64,000 bases of DNA, from contig CADCXD010000009.1 of NCBI GenBank assembly GCA_902806575.1, positions 248,001-312,000 of the forward strand, in the 5' to 3' direction. The notes under the pieces are model-generated. The model was not told the DNA's origin, made no database searches, and saw only the letters and a program-made list of their open reading frames with translations. The first letter of the stretch is position 1. Every line of letters begins with the position of its first letter. Both the position numbers and the translations under genes were made by a program. Of the stretch, positions 44,901 to 57,349 are shown piece after piece. This DNA is from Jackrogersella multiformis. Its lineage: Eukaryota; Ascomycota; Sordariomycetes; Xylariales; Hypoxylaceae.

Positions 44901-46990
44901 TCTGCCCTTCTAATTCTTCAATTCATCAGCAATTCGGGAAAAGACCCGATAGTCTGGCAATTGTGGGGTTTAAGGATAGTGTATGGAATGATTGTATCGC
45001 GTCTGTTAGCTTCGACGAGGAAAGCATACCTGCTGCTGTCTCCTGCGGAGAAAGTCTCATTGCTGTAGGCATGGAATCCGGTGATATAAATATTTATAAT
45101 CACCGCAGCTGTCAGAAGATGGGACAGATCCATAATAAGTATCCTATCGACCTAGTGCACATATCAAACACGCATGTAGCAGCATGCACAATCCGGACAA
45201 TAGTGGTCCAGGACTTAGAAGGAAACACAATATGGGAAAATCGGATGAGATTCCGTTGCATTTTACTATGTTCCTCTGATAACTTGCTCATCGCCATATC
45301 ACAACATGGCCACCTGTTAAAGTGGGAGCTATCAAATGGCACATTGCTTGAGGACCAACCCTTCTCGTACCGAAACCACGATGGTGACGCCGAGCCAAGC
45401 GGAATTGCTGGCAGAGCCCCTTTTATAGCTTCAATATCTCCTGACATGGAACTACTTGCATTGGGATATAGTGGTGGTACAGTCTGCCTTTATGATATCC
45501 AAACTAGAGAGCTAATTAGCTGGGCGTTGGATGAAGAGAACAAGCTTGCTTCAGTTTTGCTATTCAATCCGAACCCCAACATTAACCTACTTCTGGTCAT
45601 ATACACAAACCATGACATATCACTTTACGATACCTGGTCTGGTAGCTTGGTTAATAGCCACAAGACATCTACTCATATGGGTATACTATCTGCCTCTTGT
45701 TCTCCGGAGGGGAGAACACTCGCAACCATCAACACGCATGGTAATCTACAAATTTGGGACTTCGAGTCGCTGTCCCTATTGTACCATGTGCTCTGCCCGG
45801 CGACATCCTTTCGAATCTTAAGTTTCACTTCAGATGGATACAGTATAATTGATACAACGGACTCGGCGATGTGTATCTGGTCCCCCGCGACACTTGTTAG
45901 GAAGAATGTCGAGGAAGATCAAAGCGATAGCGACGACGCTGTTCAGGTGACGGCAATTGAGGGCCAATATGAGTCACGAAGGACGTCTAAGACTACCGCC
46001 ATTTGTGCACACCCTTCGCTTTCTATCGTCTTTGCTGGAAAGTACACCGGCCAAGTCATTGCCTTCAATACGCAGACTGGGCAGCAAACCTCAGTGCTTT
46101 GTTCCCACTCACCTACTGCTTCTGTGACACAATTAGCAGTGAGCAAGAATAATTACATTGCTTCATGTGATGGCAACGGCGATTTGCAAGTGTGGAAGCT
46201 GGTTATAAATCAACCATCGGTGCTGAATTGCGAATCACTATTGCTACATATATCTTTACCTGCACAAGTAACGCAGCTCTGCTTCAGTGTCGATGGTAAC
46301 TCTCTATTAGTGGCAACGACACGGTCTGACACGGTATATTCCATGAAAGATGGATTTTGTATAGGATCATTATCTTTTGAACCTCATGAGAGACATACAT
46401 GGCGGTGGATTCAAGGGATTAGTGAGGATGGCGAAGAGCAATTCTTCCTACTCAACAACCACATACTGAAACGATATAGTGCAAATGCCTTCCCCTCAAC
46501 ACTAGACCACGAAGGTATTCGTTTAGAATATCAATTAGCAACTAGTGAAGTGGAAACAGGTGTTCACTCAGCATTCATTCACGACGAATCGCAAACATTG
46601 GTAGTCGAAGTCCATCATAACTCGGGCTACCTATCATCATCAACAGTGTTTCTATTTAATCTCAATGGCGCATCCAATAGCCCAGAGAATAAAGTAGCAC
46701 CCCTTAACGACTCCATATCTCGATGTTCTAGGCACTTTATTGGTATCAGCCAGCGAACAAAAACCCTCGTCTTTCTCCATAGAAACTCATGGTTATGCAG
46801 TATCGGCATTGACAGCATCATGGCGAAACAATTTTCACGGCATTTCTTCGTCCCCGATGAGTATATACCCTCGAGTCATCAGGTACAACCAATAAAAAGC
46901 GTGGATGATAATATTGTGTTCTGTTTGCATGGGGAGCTCGCAATTGTTAAAAACGGGCTGAAATTTCGGGAGGTCCAGGTCGTGGATTGA
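41939..46990 (+). CDS. Hydrolase-NACHT-WD40 NLR (STAND) protein
   Basis: Five exons, 41939-42451, 42499-42549, 42614-43127, 43186-43679 and 43736-46990, give 1608 residues. N-terminal alpha/beta-hydrolase domain: LLDIIFVHGLRGG and GHSMGGLVVKKAF with Ser180, then FFLATPHRGSDYA. A linker with helical NACHT-associated text leads to Walker A HANPGTGKT (Lys440) and Walker B YWVIDAVDE (532-540), then FITSRKVPDM. The C-terminal ~600 residues are diverged WD40-like repeats (LQIWDFES, MCIWSPA, LQVWKL). The architecture equals known fungal NLRs in which repeats sense a ligand and the NACHT oligomerises to activate the N-terminal enzyme. The second intron uses a GC donor (42550), needed to keep GGLVVKKAFILA. 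Codon use is AT-leaning compared with the sugar genes. Confidence 0.88.
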
Positions 46991-47640
46991 AAGTAGTGGA
47001 TAGAATTAGGATACCAAATATCACATTCGATACCTAGGTACAGTTTAGATGAAGAAACAACTAATAGAGAAGAAAGGAGTGAAGGCAACTGACACTGGGA
47101 GAAATTCCGTCTAAATTAAGAAGCTTTAGCTGTTTACTTTAGAAGGTACCTACCTAGGTAGGTAATAAAGGAATGTATAAACACGACAGGCAATAGCAAT
47201 GGTTTCTATCTATTAGTCATCATATTAGCTACAAGCGAACCTCTTCCGATGCAATTACTATTATTATATGGTACCTAGTTAGGTAGACGTCAGGAGATAT
47301 TATATCCTGAGAGGAACAACTTGAACTTTACAGGAGAAAAACAGGTGTACATAACTACTGTAAGAATATACCTAATAACTAGACGATGATGAATGTTTGG
47401 AATAGAAGATACGGTTGACGATATATCATTTATACCCATTTCACAGGCAATACACGTCTAATGCAACATTTGAATGGCCGCGGTAATACTTCTATGGATG
47501 TTGATTGGTGCCTCTTACTGCGTGGGTCTATTTAACAACTTATATTAATAGTGAACTCCCAAATAAACCCCCTAACCTTTCTTCTTCATACTTTTTAGTT
47601 CTTATTATCAAAATTCGTATAGGTCATCTTCATTGCTTAG
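46991..47640. other. Intergenic between the NLR and MFS genes
   Basis: 650 bp, AT-rich, with GGTACCTACCTAGGTAGG at about 47146-47163 and further motifs near 47032 and 47271. Terminator and promoter regions; no gene. Confidence 0.45.
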
Positions 47641-49426
47641 ATGGGACTTCTAATATCCGAAGCTCAAACTCTCGAGCACCAAGCCAAAAGCCCGGTCAGC
47701 TCCGGTTTCGACGATGTTGCAAAGCCGAACTCGGCCACTGTAGATGCTCAACCCCCGCCTTATTCTGCCTTTTCTCCTGCACAGAAGAAGTGGATTATCT
47801 TCATCGCTTCTCTAGCCGGGTGGTTTTCGACTGCGAGCAGTTTCGCTTACTTTCCCGCCATCCCATTCCTAGCCAGAGACACGAACGTGTCGGTCGAGAA
47901 CATCAATCTCACGGTGACGTCCTATTTGATAGCTTCTGGGATTTTCCCGTCTATCACCGGAGATGCTGCTGATAGGTATGGCCGTCGGCCGGTCTTCGTT
48001 GTGTGTCTCTGTGTATACGCCGCAGTCAATGTCGGGCTGGCTGTGCAACGGTCGTTTGCAACTCTTTTTGTCTTGCGTATGATACAGAGCGCTGCAATAT
48101 CTGGTATAGCCGCCCAACAAGTTACCATATCAAAAGCTAATAACTTTAGGGACATTTTCTATTACATATGGGATCATCGGTGACGTGACTACGCCTGCGA
48201 ATCGAGGAGGATATACTGGATTTGTCTCTATATTGTTCGAAGTGTCCATAACTCCTGTTATGTTTTGGTTACTAATGATACTGCCAGCTTAAACACACCT
48301 CCAAGTGTTGCCCCCTTAATAAGCGGACTGCTTCTCATTCGATGGAGTTGGGCCTTCATCTTTTGGTTCTTAACGATTGCATCGACGACCGTGCTAGTAA
48401 CTATTATTCTCTTCTTGCCAGAGACATGTAGAAGCATCGTTGGTGACGGCAGTTCCCGGCCACCATTTATCAACCTGTCTCCTATCACATTATTACGTCC
48501 TGTAAAACAATGGGATAATCGAAAGTCGGACCACAAGATCCGAGTTGGGTTACCTAACCCTCTCTCCGTCCTTTCCCTGCTAAGAAATCGAGCAACTCTA
48601 CTTACTGTAGGTTGTTACGGAATCTATTATACTGTTTACTCGTGCCTACAGGCTTCGCTATCAACAGTATTTGTCGAAACTTATGAGGTCTCTGGGTTGG
48701 TGGCAGGCTTGTCTTACATCCCGTTTGGCGTCGCATGTGCGACTTCAGCGTTTCTCGCAGGTAATGCGTTGTCCCCTCTGCAATAATCCAACCATACTGG
48801 GTGACTAAATGATGACAGGCAAGACCATAGACAGAGATTACCGAAAAACAGCTGAAGCTCGAGAAATCTCCATTGACCAATTTGGAGGAAACGATATATC
48901 CAAAATCCCAATCGAATATGCGCGACTGCGAACCAATAAATACTACATTGCTCTTTGCGCCCCCCTTATTGCTGGATACGGATGGTCTCTTCAACTTAAA
49001 GCTGTAGGGATAATTGATTTGATTGGGAAATACATAAGGGGCTAATTTTTATAGCATATGGCTCTACCACTCATTCTTCAGTTTCTCATCGGCTTCACCA
49101 TGCAGCCCCTTTTTACGGTGGGTCCTCTTTCCCTTTCCCATATCACACAACTCAACCACTTGGCACGATCTGACTCTAGGTGCATAAATCTACAGTCGCT
49201 TAATACGTTACTTATAGATTTCCACCCCGATCGATCCTCGTCGATCCAAGCTGCCAACAATCTAGTTAGGTGCGAGCTTGCCGCTGCAGGCTTAGCGGTG
49301 TTGGACATTATGCTTCGAGCACTGGGCCCAGGGTGGTGCTTTGTTATATTTGCTATTGTCCACAGTCTGACCCTCCCGACACTCTGGGTATTAGGAAAGT
49401 ATGGCCCAAGGTGGCGTCCTGGATGA
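47641..49426 (+). CDS. MFS drug/polyamine-type transporter (DHA1, QDR-like)
   Basis: Six exons, 47641-48103, 48150-48243, 48288-48760, 48819-49003, 49055-49117 and 49196-49426, give 502 residues. The first half has a cytosolic N-tail, helices from KKWIIFIASLAGWFSTASS, the signature GDAADRYGRRPVFV between helices 2 and 3, and RMIQSAAISGTFSITYGIIGD. The second half includes SWAFIFWFLTIAS, LFLPETCRSIVGDG, the long central loop and a six-helix tail ending YGPRWRPG. These match fungal QDR/DHA1 proton antiporters exporting drugs or weak acids. The second intron has a weak GTCCAT donor (48244), so a splicing defect or a different structure is possible. Loss of one charged residue could not be judged by eye. 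Confidence 0.82.
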
Positions 49427-49848
49427 GAGGTACATATAAGCCTAAGCTAGGCTTGGTATAATCACGATTTTGTAAATTACATAGGTAATCACAATCATAA
49501 TTTAGCATCATTAATTGTATTCCTAGGTAGTATACTGTGGCAGGATGAAATGTCTTCATCTGTGTTCAGTGCCAACTAAAGAACAGAAAAAGGGGAAAAC
49601 TCAGTGGGCTAAATACCAGAACATACACCTAAGAAAGTGGGCAACATAAGCCAACAGCTAATTATTGGTAATACGGAACTCAAGATTTGGCCAACATTAA
49701 TTGCTTGCCAACTCGTTTATCTAGGTGTCTAGGTACGTAAGAAGGATAATTGTTAACCAAGGTTATTAGCGAGCAATGCCGCTTTAACAATGTGATCATC
49801 TCGCAGAGTTCAACCAAATTTGCCTGCCCCATACTATTCCCCCTTCCA
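49427..49848. other. Short convergent spacer
   Basis: About 420 bp between the stops of the MFS gene (+) and the BTB gene (-). No gene or RNA was recognised. Confidence 0.5.
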
Positions 49849-51324
49849 TCACTGATACCCATAACCGTCATCATCATATGGCGCATAATCGTGTGGCTCA
49901 TCATCGTATGGCGCATCATGATAATTTATTTCCTCCATATGTGTACATTCGTCACATTTGGTCCGCAACGCTGCATTCCAACCAAGAACAATCCCATTGC
50001 GGTTGGTAGATACTGTATTAGTAGAGCAGTGCAAGTACCAATTGCTATTCTCGTTTTCCCCTAGAGGAAAGCTAAGACCGCAATCAGAGCAAGTTTTAGG
50101 AAGCCCTAGAATCCTGATCTCTCCTCTAGGGTTACATAGGTGATGCAAGAAATCGGTAGCGAACTTGGGCAACTTGTTGATATAAGAACTTATTTCCCAC
50201 CGAGGATCTGGGTAATACTTAAATACTGCCTGGACATAGAATGTGACTAGCAGTGATCGTATAGGGTTGTCTTCTGGCAATTGAATCGATTTCGCTAGTG
50301 CTTGTGATGAATCTGCTAGGGTAGTCGAGGGAGAATTTGAGGTGCAGTTCTCATATACATGAGAGAGCGCTATGCGAAACTGAGTTAATATTTCTATTAT
50401 CGTTTCCTCGTCCTGGGAGGAGGCTATAGTTGCAGTGGCCTCACTGGCTGTCGTGAACGAGCCTATGGAATCTCGGAGTGCCTCGGAAGATGCGTCGGCT
50501 TGTTGTTCCTCTTTCATAGTATTTAAATCTTTTGGGCAGAGGTCTAGCAACTTAATCGCGGCGGTTTGTGGGTTTTCTGCAACATATCTAGCGCATATTT
50601 GGATAAGTCGGGCATAAGAAAGTAATCTCCCATTTGCCAGAGCTGGATCAAAGAGATGAAGTCATAGTCACCAGAAATGACGCATTCTGATAAAATTAGA
50701 TACATGATATAATGGTAAGGGAAAGGGGGAAGATACTAACTGTTCTCGTAGATGTATGTGACTAGTTGGTCGATATTTTTATGGACCCATTCCTGAATAT
50801 TGATATTTCCGCTAGATTCCTACGATAATACAGGCAGAGTTAGAATAGGAGGCATGATATTATTGATAAATACCTAGGGTATATATACATATTAGTCATA
50901 CACAGTCTCAGATACATACCTTGAATTGTCCATTAAGTGCCGTTTTGAACCAAGGGCTTCGTTGACATAGAACCACCCGGTGAAGTTTCCAAAGTTTGTT
51001 TTGGCACGTCAATTGGACATCGGCATACTCATCATTTACTATTAGCCTTTTGAAGACTGTCAGCAAATATTATCTACAATGTATGAAGTCATGAGGGAAC
51101 TTTCACAGATCAAAACCAAGTGAAAAGGGGTGAGTGTCGGAACGCTCTAAGAGCCTGGGTAAAGGGTATGGATAAGTAGGAGGTAAATACCCACGCTTCT
51201 ATCATGATATAAATCATATTAGCACTTACTGGACAGGCATCCGACGCTTCTTTTTACCTTGTTCGGACATGTTCGTAAGTGAAGACCTGATTTTTCTCTT
51301 TGCTGAATTCTTGCTTGGTTCCAT
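49849..51324 (-). pseudogene. BTB/POZ-domain protein with an apparent frameshift
   Basis: Exons 51324-51258, 51056-50920, 50819-50741 and from 50686 on the minus strand. They encode VFKRLIVNDEYADVQLTC, LWKLHRVVLCQRSPWFKTAL, IDQLVTYIYEN and SLIQLWQMGDYFLMPDLSKY, a typical fungal BTB domain that binds protein partners. The frame then stops at 50546-50544, giving 141 residues. From about 50590 another frame, one base off, is open to 49849 and codes ~240 coding-like residues (VAENPQTAAIKLLDLC onward) with two CxxC pairs (CSDCGLSF, KCDEC) and an Asp/Tyr-rich tail. A one-base loss near 50579-50590 explains this; it may be a real mutation or an assembly error. Confidence 0.65.
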
Positions 51325-51870
51325 TGTATATCAATATCGGCAATGACTTGCAAGGATGATAAGAGTGTGTTTCTTCTGAGTGGGTTTTGGGAAGACTGAA
51401 ATAAATCTAAAGTAAAGAGCTGGTCTTAGGAGAGCTCAGGGTTGTAACCCAAGAGGTAGAGAGTTAATTTATACATAACGGACTCAAGTCATGGATTATG
51501 TCTTCCTCAGCTAATTAATATTGGAAGGTTACCTCAGGAACCTTCTGCAAACCTCAAGGCATGTTGGTGCCTCAACCCGCGTCGGTGCCTTTCTTTTGAG
51601 AGATTACATTGTGCTAAGAATAAAGCGATTTTAGATTTCCTTTCTCAATTAAACCACCTATGCTAACGCACCAATCATGTACTTGGTTGGAAATTCTGAT
51701 TTTGATTTTTTGTGTTTTGAACATTCGTAGGATGGGGATACAGTATCTAAGTAAACATGTGTTCCAGGAAAGCGTGTAGACTACTCTGATTAACTGGAAG
51801 AGGACATGATGTCAACCTTTCAATATGGTACATATGATATATATGGTATATGTACCGGCGACAAGCATGA
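51325..51870. other. Intergenic between BTB and kinase genes
   Basis: About 550 bp, AT-rich, promoter side of the BTB gene. Nothing recognised. Confidence 0.45.
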
Positions 51871-53988
51871 CTACGCTTTCCCACACTTTGCCAGGACTCT
51901 TGCGACAGCCTCGTCCACCTGAGAGCTGGACCATCTTGTACGAGGATCAGGATCGACCATGGCCTTCGCTAGCGAAACTACTTCCTCGACGACTTCGGCG
52001 GCGTGCCCCTCGGTTTCCAAGCCCTCTTCGAGACTCAAAGGTACACAGCCCAGTTGCAACCTCTTGAGCATGTCGACTCGTTCCATCGCCGTGCTGCAGG
52101 GGCATAGCATCTCGACGAACACGACACCGAGGGCGAAGATGTCAACTTTCTCATTGTCGACGCCTTTGAATGATGGTGGCCGGTAGTAGGCGGTTCCGAT
52201 GGGTTTGTCTGGTGTCCTCGTGCCGTCATCGCCTGCGTAGGATGATAGTGGTAGTTCCCCGTGTGCGAGTTGGGCTACAAGCCCGAAATCGCCGATTCGA
52301 GGGTTCAGCCACTGTGACGGTCTATCACCTGTCTTTCCTCGGCAGGAGATGCACGAGAGATTGCAGTATCCACCATGCGACTCCGCTTCAGTCGACGAGA
52401 GGAAGATGTTGCCGGGCTTGATGTCTCTATGTATGAAGCCTTTGGAGTGAATGTACCGCAATCCCGAGTGAATGGCATGGAGAAGCCGGATACTAGGGAC
52501 TAGATGAAAGCAGTGTCTTGGGATGTTGCGTGAATTTGATGAGAGGGAGATATACTGAGCCAACGTCGTAGGGTATAGTGACATCTGTATGTATAACGTG
52601 TGGCTAGTTGCGTTAAAGGTCTCGTGCCTTTGACTGATGTTTTCTAGATGACTCTTACCGTCGGTAAAGATATCGCTAGAACTCGAAGTGGTCTCAACAG
52701 TACGATGACTCGAGGCAAGCTCCTCGAACCATTGTCGTTCGTCAACCAGCTTTTGGTTGGCGTTGGCATTGTCATCTTCCGTATCTTCAGCAAAAACCAC
52801 CCCGCCACTGGTGGATTGTTCAGGTATATCCTCGGTGTCTTGAGGAAAGGGGCGACTGTCTAGCAATAACTGTTGCCGCTGACGAGCTCTCGTACCAGAA
52901 TCTGACAATTGAAGTCAGCAGTGGCCAATCTCCAAATGGTCGACCCCGGGTGATTATCTTAATGAAATATCGTGTATGACTGATAAGAATCTTTGCTTAT
53001 CACCAATAACAATTGAACCATCATGTAGTTAGATAGCTCGGGCAATGACTGCATATCGGTCTGATATCGGCTCCCTGAGGAACTATCTCTAAAGCTTTCT
53101 AACTGATGTGCTTCCGATTATGAACTGGTAGAGATGAAAAAAATAACTGCTTGAAAAAAAAGACTTACCGTGTGCATCCGCGATTGAAGGAAGCTGATGA
53201 GGTTCCTCAAGCCACGTAGCATGGTAGCGTACGATGTTAGGATGATCTAGTGTGGCTAGAGCCTGGACTTCGCGTAAGATATGCTGCAGCTCTTCAACCT
53301 TGCCGTCACGAAATATCTTCCCAAGTCTCGGGGACAGTTGGATCTTCTTCACGGCGTATGTTTTCTGATCTAAGGGGTTGAAACATTGATAGACTTTCCC
53401 GAAACCACCTTTCCCCAGAAGGGTGAGTTCCTGAAACGAAGACTGATAATGGCTCTGTCCTTGATGCGGTTGAATAGTCAATTTCAAGTCATTGGCCGGG
53501 TGTGGAACAAGGGCAAGCTGAGATGCCTGAGTGATCAGGTCGCGCATCGGGTTGAGGATACTCGGAGTAGGGCCTTGAGAGCCAGCCACTAGGTTATCCA
53601 GGGCTGACAAGTATTGACGACGCGAACCTCTAACATTGTCAGAGGCAGCAAACTCGGCTATGACTCCGTTTGATGATAGCTTCCGGCTTGCCTCGGCAAA
53701 CAGTTGTCGTGCCAAAGGTTGGACCTCCTGCGACTGTCTGGTGTAGTTCTTACCCGGATTGGTAGCATTGAGAAACTCGGCAGCACGGGTACGGATGTAG
53801 TCTTCAAGCAGGCTGGCAAGCATCATGTTACGATGCTCTTCCACCCCATCCCTATTTTCAGAGTCCTGGGAGTCAGGTATGGATATAGACCTGGCACTAG
53901 AGGATATACTATGAGTATCCCCTTCATCCGTCCTGGAGTTGGAGCTCGACTTGATGTTTTGACTAGACACCGGCTTCTCGGGATCCAT
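51871..53988 (-). CDS. Protein kinase of the eIF2-alpha kinase (HRI/GCN2-like) group
   Basis: Exons 53988-53169 and 52901-51871 give 616 residues; a GTAAGT donor and a GTCAG acceptor join IADAH to DSGTRARQRQ. The N-terminus (~190 residues) is Ser-rich and then helical. The kinase domain starts LTLLGKGGFGKVYQC, has the ATP-binding Lys in YAVKKIQL, a LREVQALATLDHPNIVRYH helix, a ~100-residue acidic insert between lobes, LYIQMSLYPTTL, the catalytic loop FIHRDIKPGNIFL and RIGDFGLVA, then GTAYYRPP. A long insert plus the IQM-LYP strand is characteristic of eIF2-alpha kinases; with no RWD or HisRS-like domain it looks like the HRI type rather than GCN2. It would lower translation initiation under stress. 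An ACAG upstream of the ATG may be a 5' leader intron end. Confidence 0.85.
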
Positions 53989-55063
53989 CGTCGCAAATCT
54001 GGCAATATGACTCTTTCCTGTAGAAATCCAAATCCACGTCAATGCCAGAGAGGGTTATCCGGGTTAGCAACTGCATATCGATGCCGGGTTGAGATTAAGG
54101 AGCGTGATGTCTCGTGGAGGAGATCGTGATCGTCCGAAGACGCTTGCAAGGCATACAAAAGGAACATGAGCTGATCAACTAAGTCAGCCCTGTATTGCAG
54201 CCTTGAGTATTGAAGGCTAGCGGTCGTACAAGAGACAATTTAGTCTGCTGCCTGTTGTTCTTCAAGATGAATCGGCCAGATCACTTGGTACTTAGGTACA
54301 TAGATGTGAAGTAGAAGAAGGCAGAATTCTAAAGTTCTATGGGATCCACTTAACCTTGGAGCATCCCCACACTACCTACCTAGTGTAGGTACACCGCCAG
54401 CATTATGTAAGCAAATGAATAGCTAAGTAAGTATCTAGGTACCTTTCGCAGCTATCGTCATTCAGCACCCAAAAGATCCCGAAGTGGGGTTTTCGGTTTT
54501 CGCTTAGTTGAGCCTCACTTCAGTGGTGGGGCAAAGAATCGGCCGATTATGAGGGTATCAAAGTACTAGGTACCACTGGTATCATTTATCACAATAGAAT
54601 GACACATAGAGTAAGTAAATAGGCAAAAAGGAAGTCCAGTAAACTATGTAAAAATCGGTGAATATATTCAGAGAGTGGGATGAACTATTAAATCCTAGGT
54701 CCATATTTGATTAACCTAAAGGCGAACAACGACGTCGAGGTGCCTTGGATGATCCCATCCGTGTAACACAATCTTGGAAGAATATTGGCCAGCGCCCGCG
54801 GGGGAGATATATTAGGCCAAGAACAGTGGGATGGGATTTCTAAAGGTGGTTTGAAATCCTAGGTACCTAGTGGATATCCGTTATAGGAATGCACAATTGC
54901 CGCCCAAGTCAGGTATCGATGCAACAACCTTCATTTTAGGTAGGTGGTTGCAAATTTCCTCCAACCTATAGGAAGGTCTCATCATTGGGTGATTTTTTCC
55001 CTGCACGTCATTGATATGCTTCTTCCATCGTTCAGAGTGTTCACTGCTTCCACAGCCGGGTAT
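53989..55063. other. Intergenic, 1.07 kb
   Basis: Promoter of the kinase gene and 3' flank of the small Gly/Ser-rich frame. TACCTACCTAG near 54375 and GGTACCTAG near 54862. No gene supported. Confidence 0.45.
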
Positions 55064-55304
55064 TCAAGGCCTGTCCACTTCTTCCGCTGGAGCTTCTACT
55101 GGAGCTTCCTGAGTCTTCACCGAAGACCCTTCAGATCCCCCTTCGCCTGCCGAACCACCTCCACTGCCACCACTCCCGCTATTGCCGCCTCCGCCCGTTG
55201 AGGATTCAATCTCACGTTCCTATAGTCTCTGTCAGGGTTACAATTTATTCATATGTGTCTCTGTTTCGAAGTTATTTCAGTTGAAATTATGATATACTAA
55301 CCAT
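55064..55304 (-). CDS. Possible small Gly/Ser-rich protein, start codon alone in exon 1
   Basis: On the minus strand an open segment, 55219-55064, follows an acceptor (ACTATAG) and codes EREIESSTGGGGNSGSGGSG and then SVKTQEAPVEAPAEEVDRP to TGA. Upstream, ATG at 55304-55302 is followed at once by a GTTAGT donor, so a first exon containing only the start codon would give 52 residues. A coding-like stretch just before (55497-55305, QGNPPTSFKSVSFLTNPSVN) is in a different phase and could belong to another exon arrangement. No family recognised; composition is that of a disordered tail. Confidence 0.3.
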
Positions 55305-55588
55305 TGTTCATGAATGGGCCCCCTTTATATTGAAGGAACTTCGGGTTGGTTTTGTTCACCGACGGATTTGTGAGAAATGATACCGACTTAAAACTGGTAG
55401 GAGGGTTTCCTTGGGTAAGGGCAAGATGCTTAACCTGCCTCGGGCGAGGAGATTGAGGCTGTATAAATAAAGACTCGTCGGTTTCGACCCAATGCACTTA
55501 TCTAAAGTAGTTGTTAATATGCATGGTACAGTAGCAATGGTATACAATGGAACGGGAAAATCGTACCATGCGCAATGCGGCGAAGATC

Positions 55589-57349
55589 CTAAAGGTAACC
55601 CGGCTGTGCTGGTAAATCCCGCTTACTGAACACAGCCGGATCACACCCTCTTTCCCAAACCCAAGTGACGCCTGACACTCGGCCACTCATATCTCTACGG
55701 AAATGCAGCACTCCCACCATAAAGTAGTCCCAGTCCAGCCAACCGCCTTTAAGCCAATTATCTCGGTATATAGGCTGGTAGCTGTACATGTCCTCGTTGT
55801 AGTGCTCCAAGCCTAGCACGATATCGTTTCTCCCATTGAATACAACCTCCAAACCTCCACGTGGTATCCTTTTTCGTACGGTTAGAGTAATTCCAAGTCC
55901 TGTATATTTGCCGATATATTCATTTATGGGATGTTCGGCCATGGAAACGTTGCGGTTTTTTGTCCAATCGTCTATAAGGGACTGGAAATCTCTAAGGCGG
56001 ACCTCATGTTCGTACGAAACCATGGCCATGATATCGATCGGGGGCTTTAGGTCAAATAATGCCTGCATCATTAGCGCCGCGGTGAAATCGCTCGGGTCAC
56101 CTAGATTTAGACCACTGCTGAGGACTACGATGGCGCTCATAGTTTCGGGAAATATGTTGACCGAGCCGGTACCGCAAAACCCTATTCCGGTAACCTTGTA
56201 CAGTGTGTGCTGGGGCGATTCTCTTCCCAATATATGAGTATTGATGCGCTCTTGCGGCACATCGCCGTTATCAGCCAAACTCCGGTTCCAAGACCCCCAG
56301 TGGGTCATTGAAGATGGCATGACGCATTTGAGCCACGATAGGTGGTAGTTACACGCATTTTGAAAGTCGTCTTTACAGGGGCGTGTCCAATAATAACCAT
56401 TGACGATAGAATTGACATCCTTTAGTGGATTCATATGTATCCCAGACAGTGCAGGGAGTAGTTTGGAGCCTTGACCCCATTGGGCATCCAAAGTAGCAGC
56501 GCACCAGGTGAGTAAGTCTTTAATCGAGCTTCGTATGCCAACCATGGCAAGAATAGGGGTATTGGAATCGTCGGTCCATTCATGGTCCGGTTGCCTGTAC
56601 CAAGAGCTATCGGATAGTCGAACATAGGAATGAGCAATGTTACTGGTTGAGGATAGCTGTGACTTATAAACAGCTGTGTCATTCATTCCAAGGGGCTTTA
56701 GAATTTCTTCGGAAATGAAGTCAGCATAACGCTTGCCACTCAGACGCTCAATGACGAGTGCAAGAAGGCCATGGGAAACATTGCTGTACTCCCAAGTTTT
56801 ATTATAGTACGGGCCAAATCTCTCATTCCCAGTCGGTGTCTCGTTGAGAACATTGATGAAGTCCTCCTCGGGGACTAGAACCTTACCTTCAGGGCCGAGG
56901 ATCGTAACAACCGGATTAGCCAGCCCCCCTGAATGGCGCAAGAAGTCATTAAAAGTTGCCTTAGTAGCAACACGAATGTCGTCCTTTGACTTGAATTCGG
57001 GAAGATACGGCCCGACGGGGTCGGTCCATTTGCATTTGCCCTGATTGACCAAAATCCCTAGGCTTGCCGCGACGAAGGACTTAGATATAGAACAGAGTGT
57101 GTAGAGAGTGCTTTCATCGGGTGTCTCCCCTTTCAGGACGTCACGGAAACCAGTACTGCCTTTGAAGACAATTTCTCCGCGATGGAGAACCCCAACGCTA
57201 ATGGACCCTACACCGCACTTCTCGCGGAGTTCCCCAATTCCTTTCAATTGGTCCTGGAGACGTCTCTGAAGTGTCTATCTATATTGTTAGTAAGAACATG
57301 AGTATCAATTGAGTTGAGTTAGAGCCCATACACTTGTAGACAGACCCAT
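55589..57349 (-). CDS. Serine beta-lactamase/penicillin-binding-like protein
   Basis: Exons 57349-57332 (18 nt, MGLSTS) and 57274-55589 give 567 residues; the donor is GTATGG and the acceptor GATAG, preceded by an ACTAAC branch. The class C/EstB-like fold is clear: active-site LCSISKSF (Ser68-x-x-Lys71), YSNVSHG (Tyr-x-Asn) about 100 residues later, a VPEEDF-rich loop, and IGFCGTGSVNIFPE near the third conserved box. C-terminal ~150 residues form an extra beta domain (NEYIGKYTGLGITL). No signal peptide is seen. Fungal members hydrolyse esters or lactams, often in secondary metabolism (statin-type transesterases are related), but most are unassigned. Confidence 0.85.
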
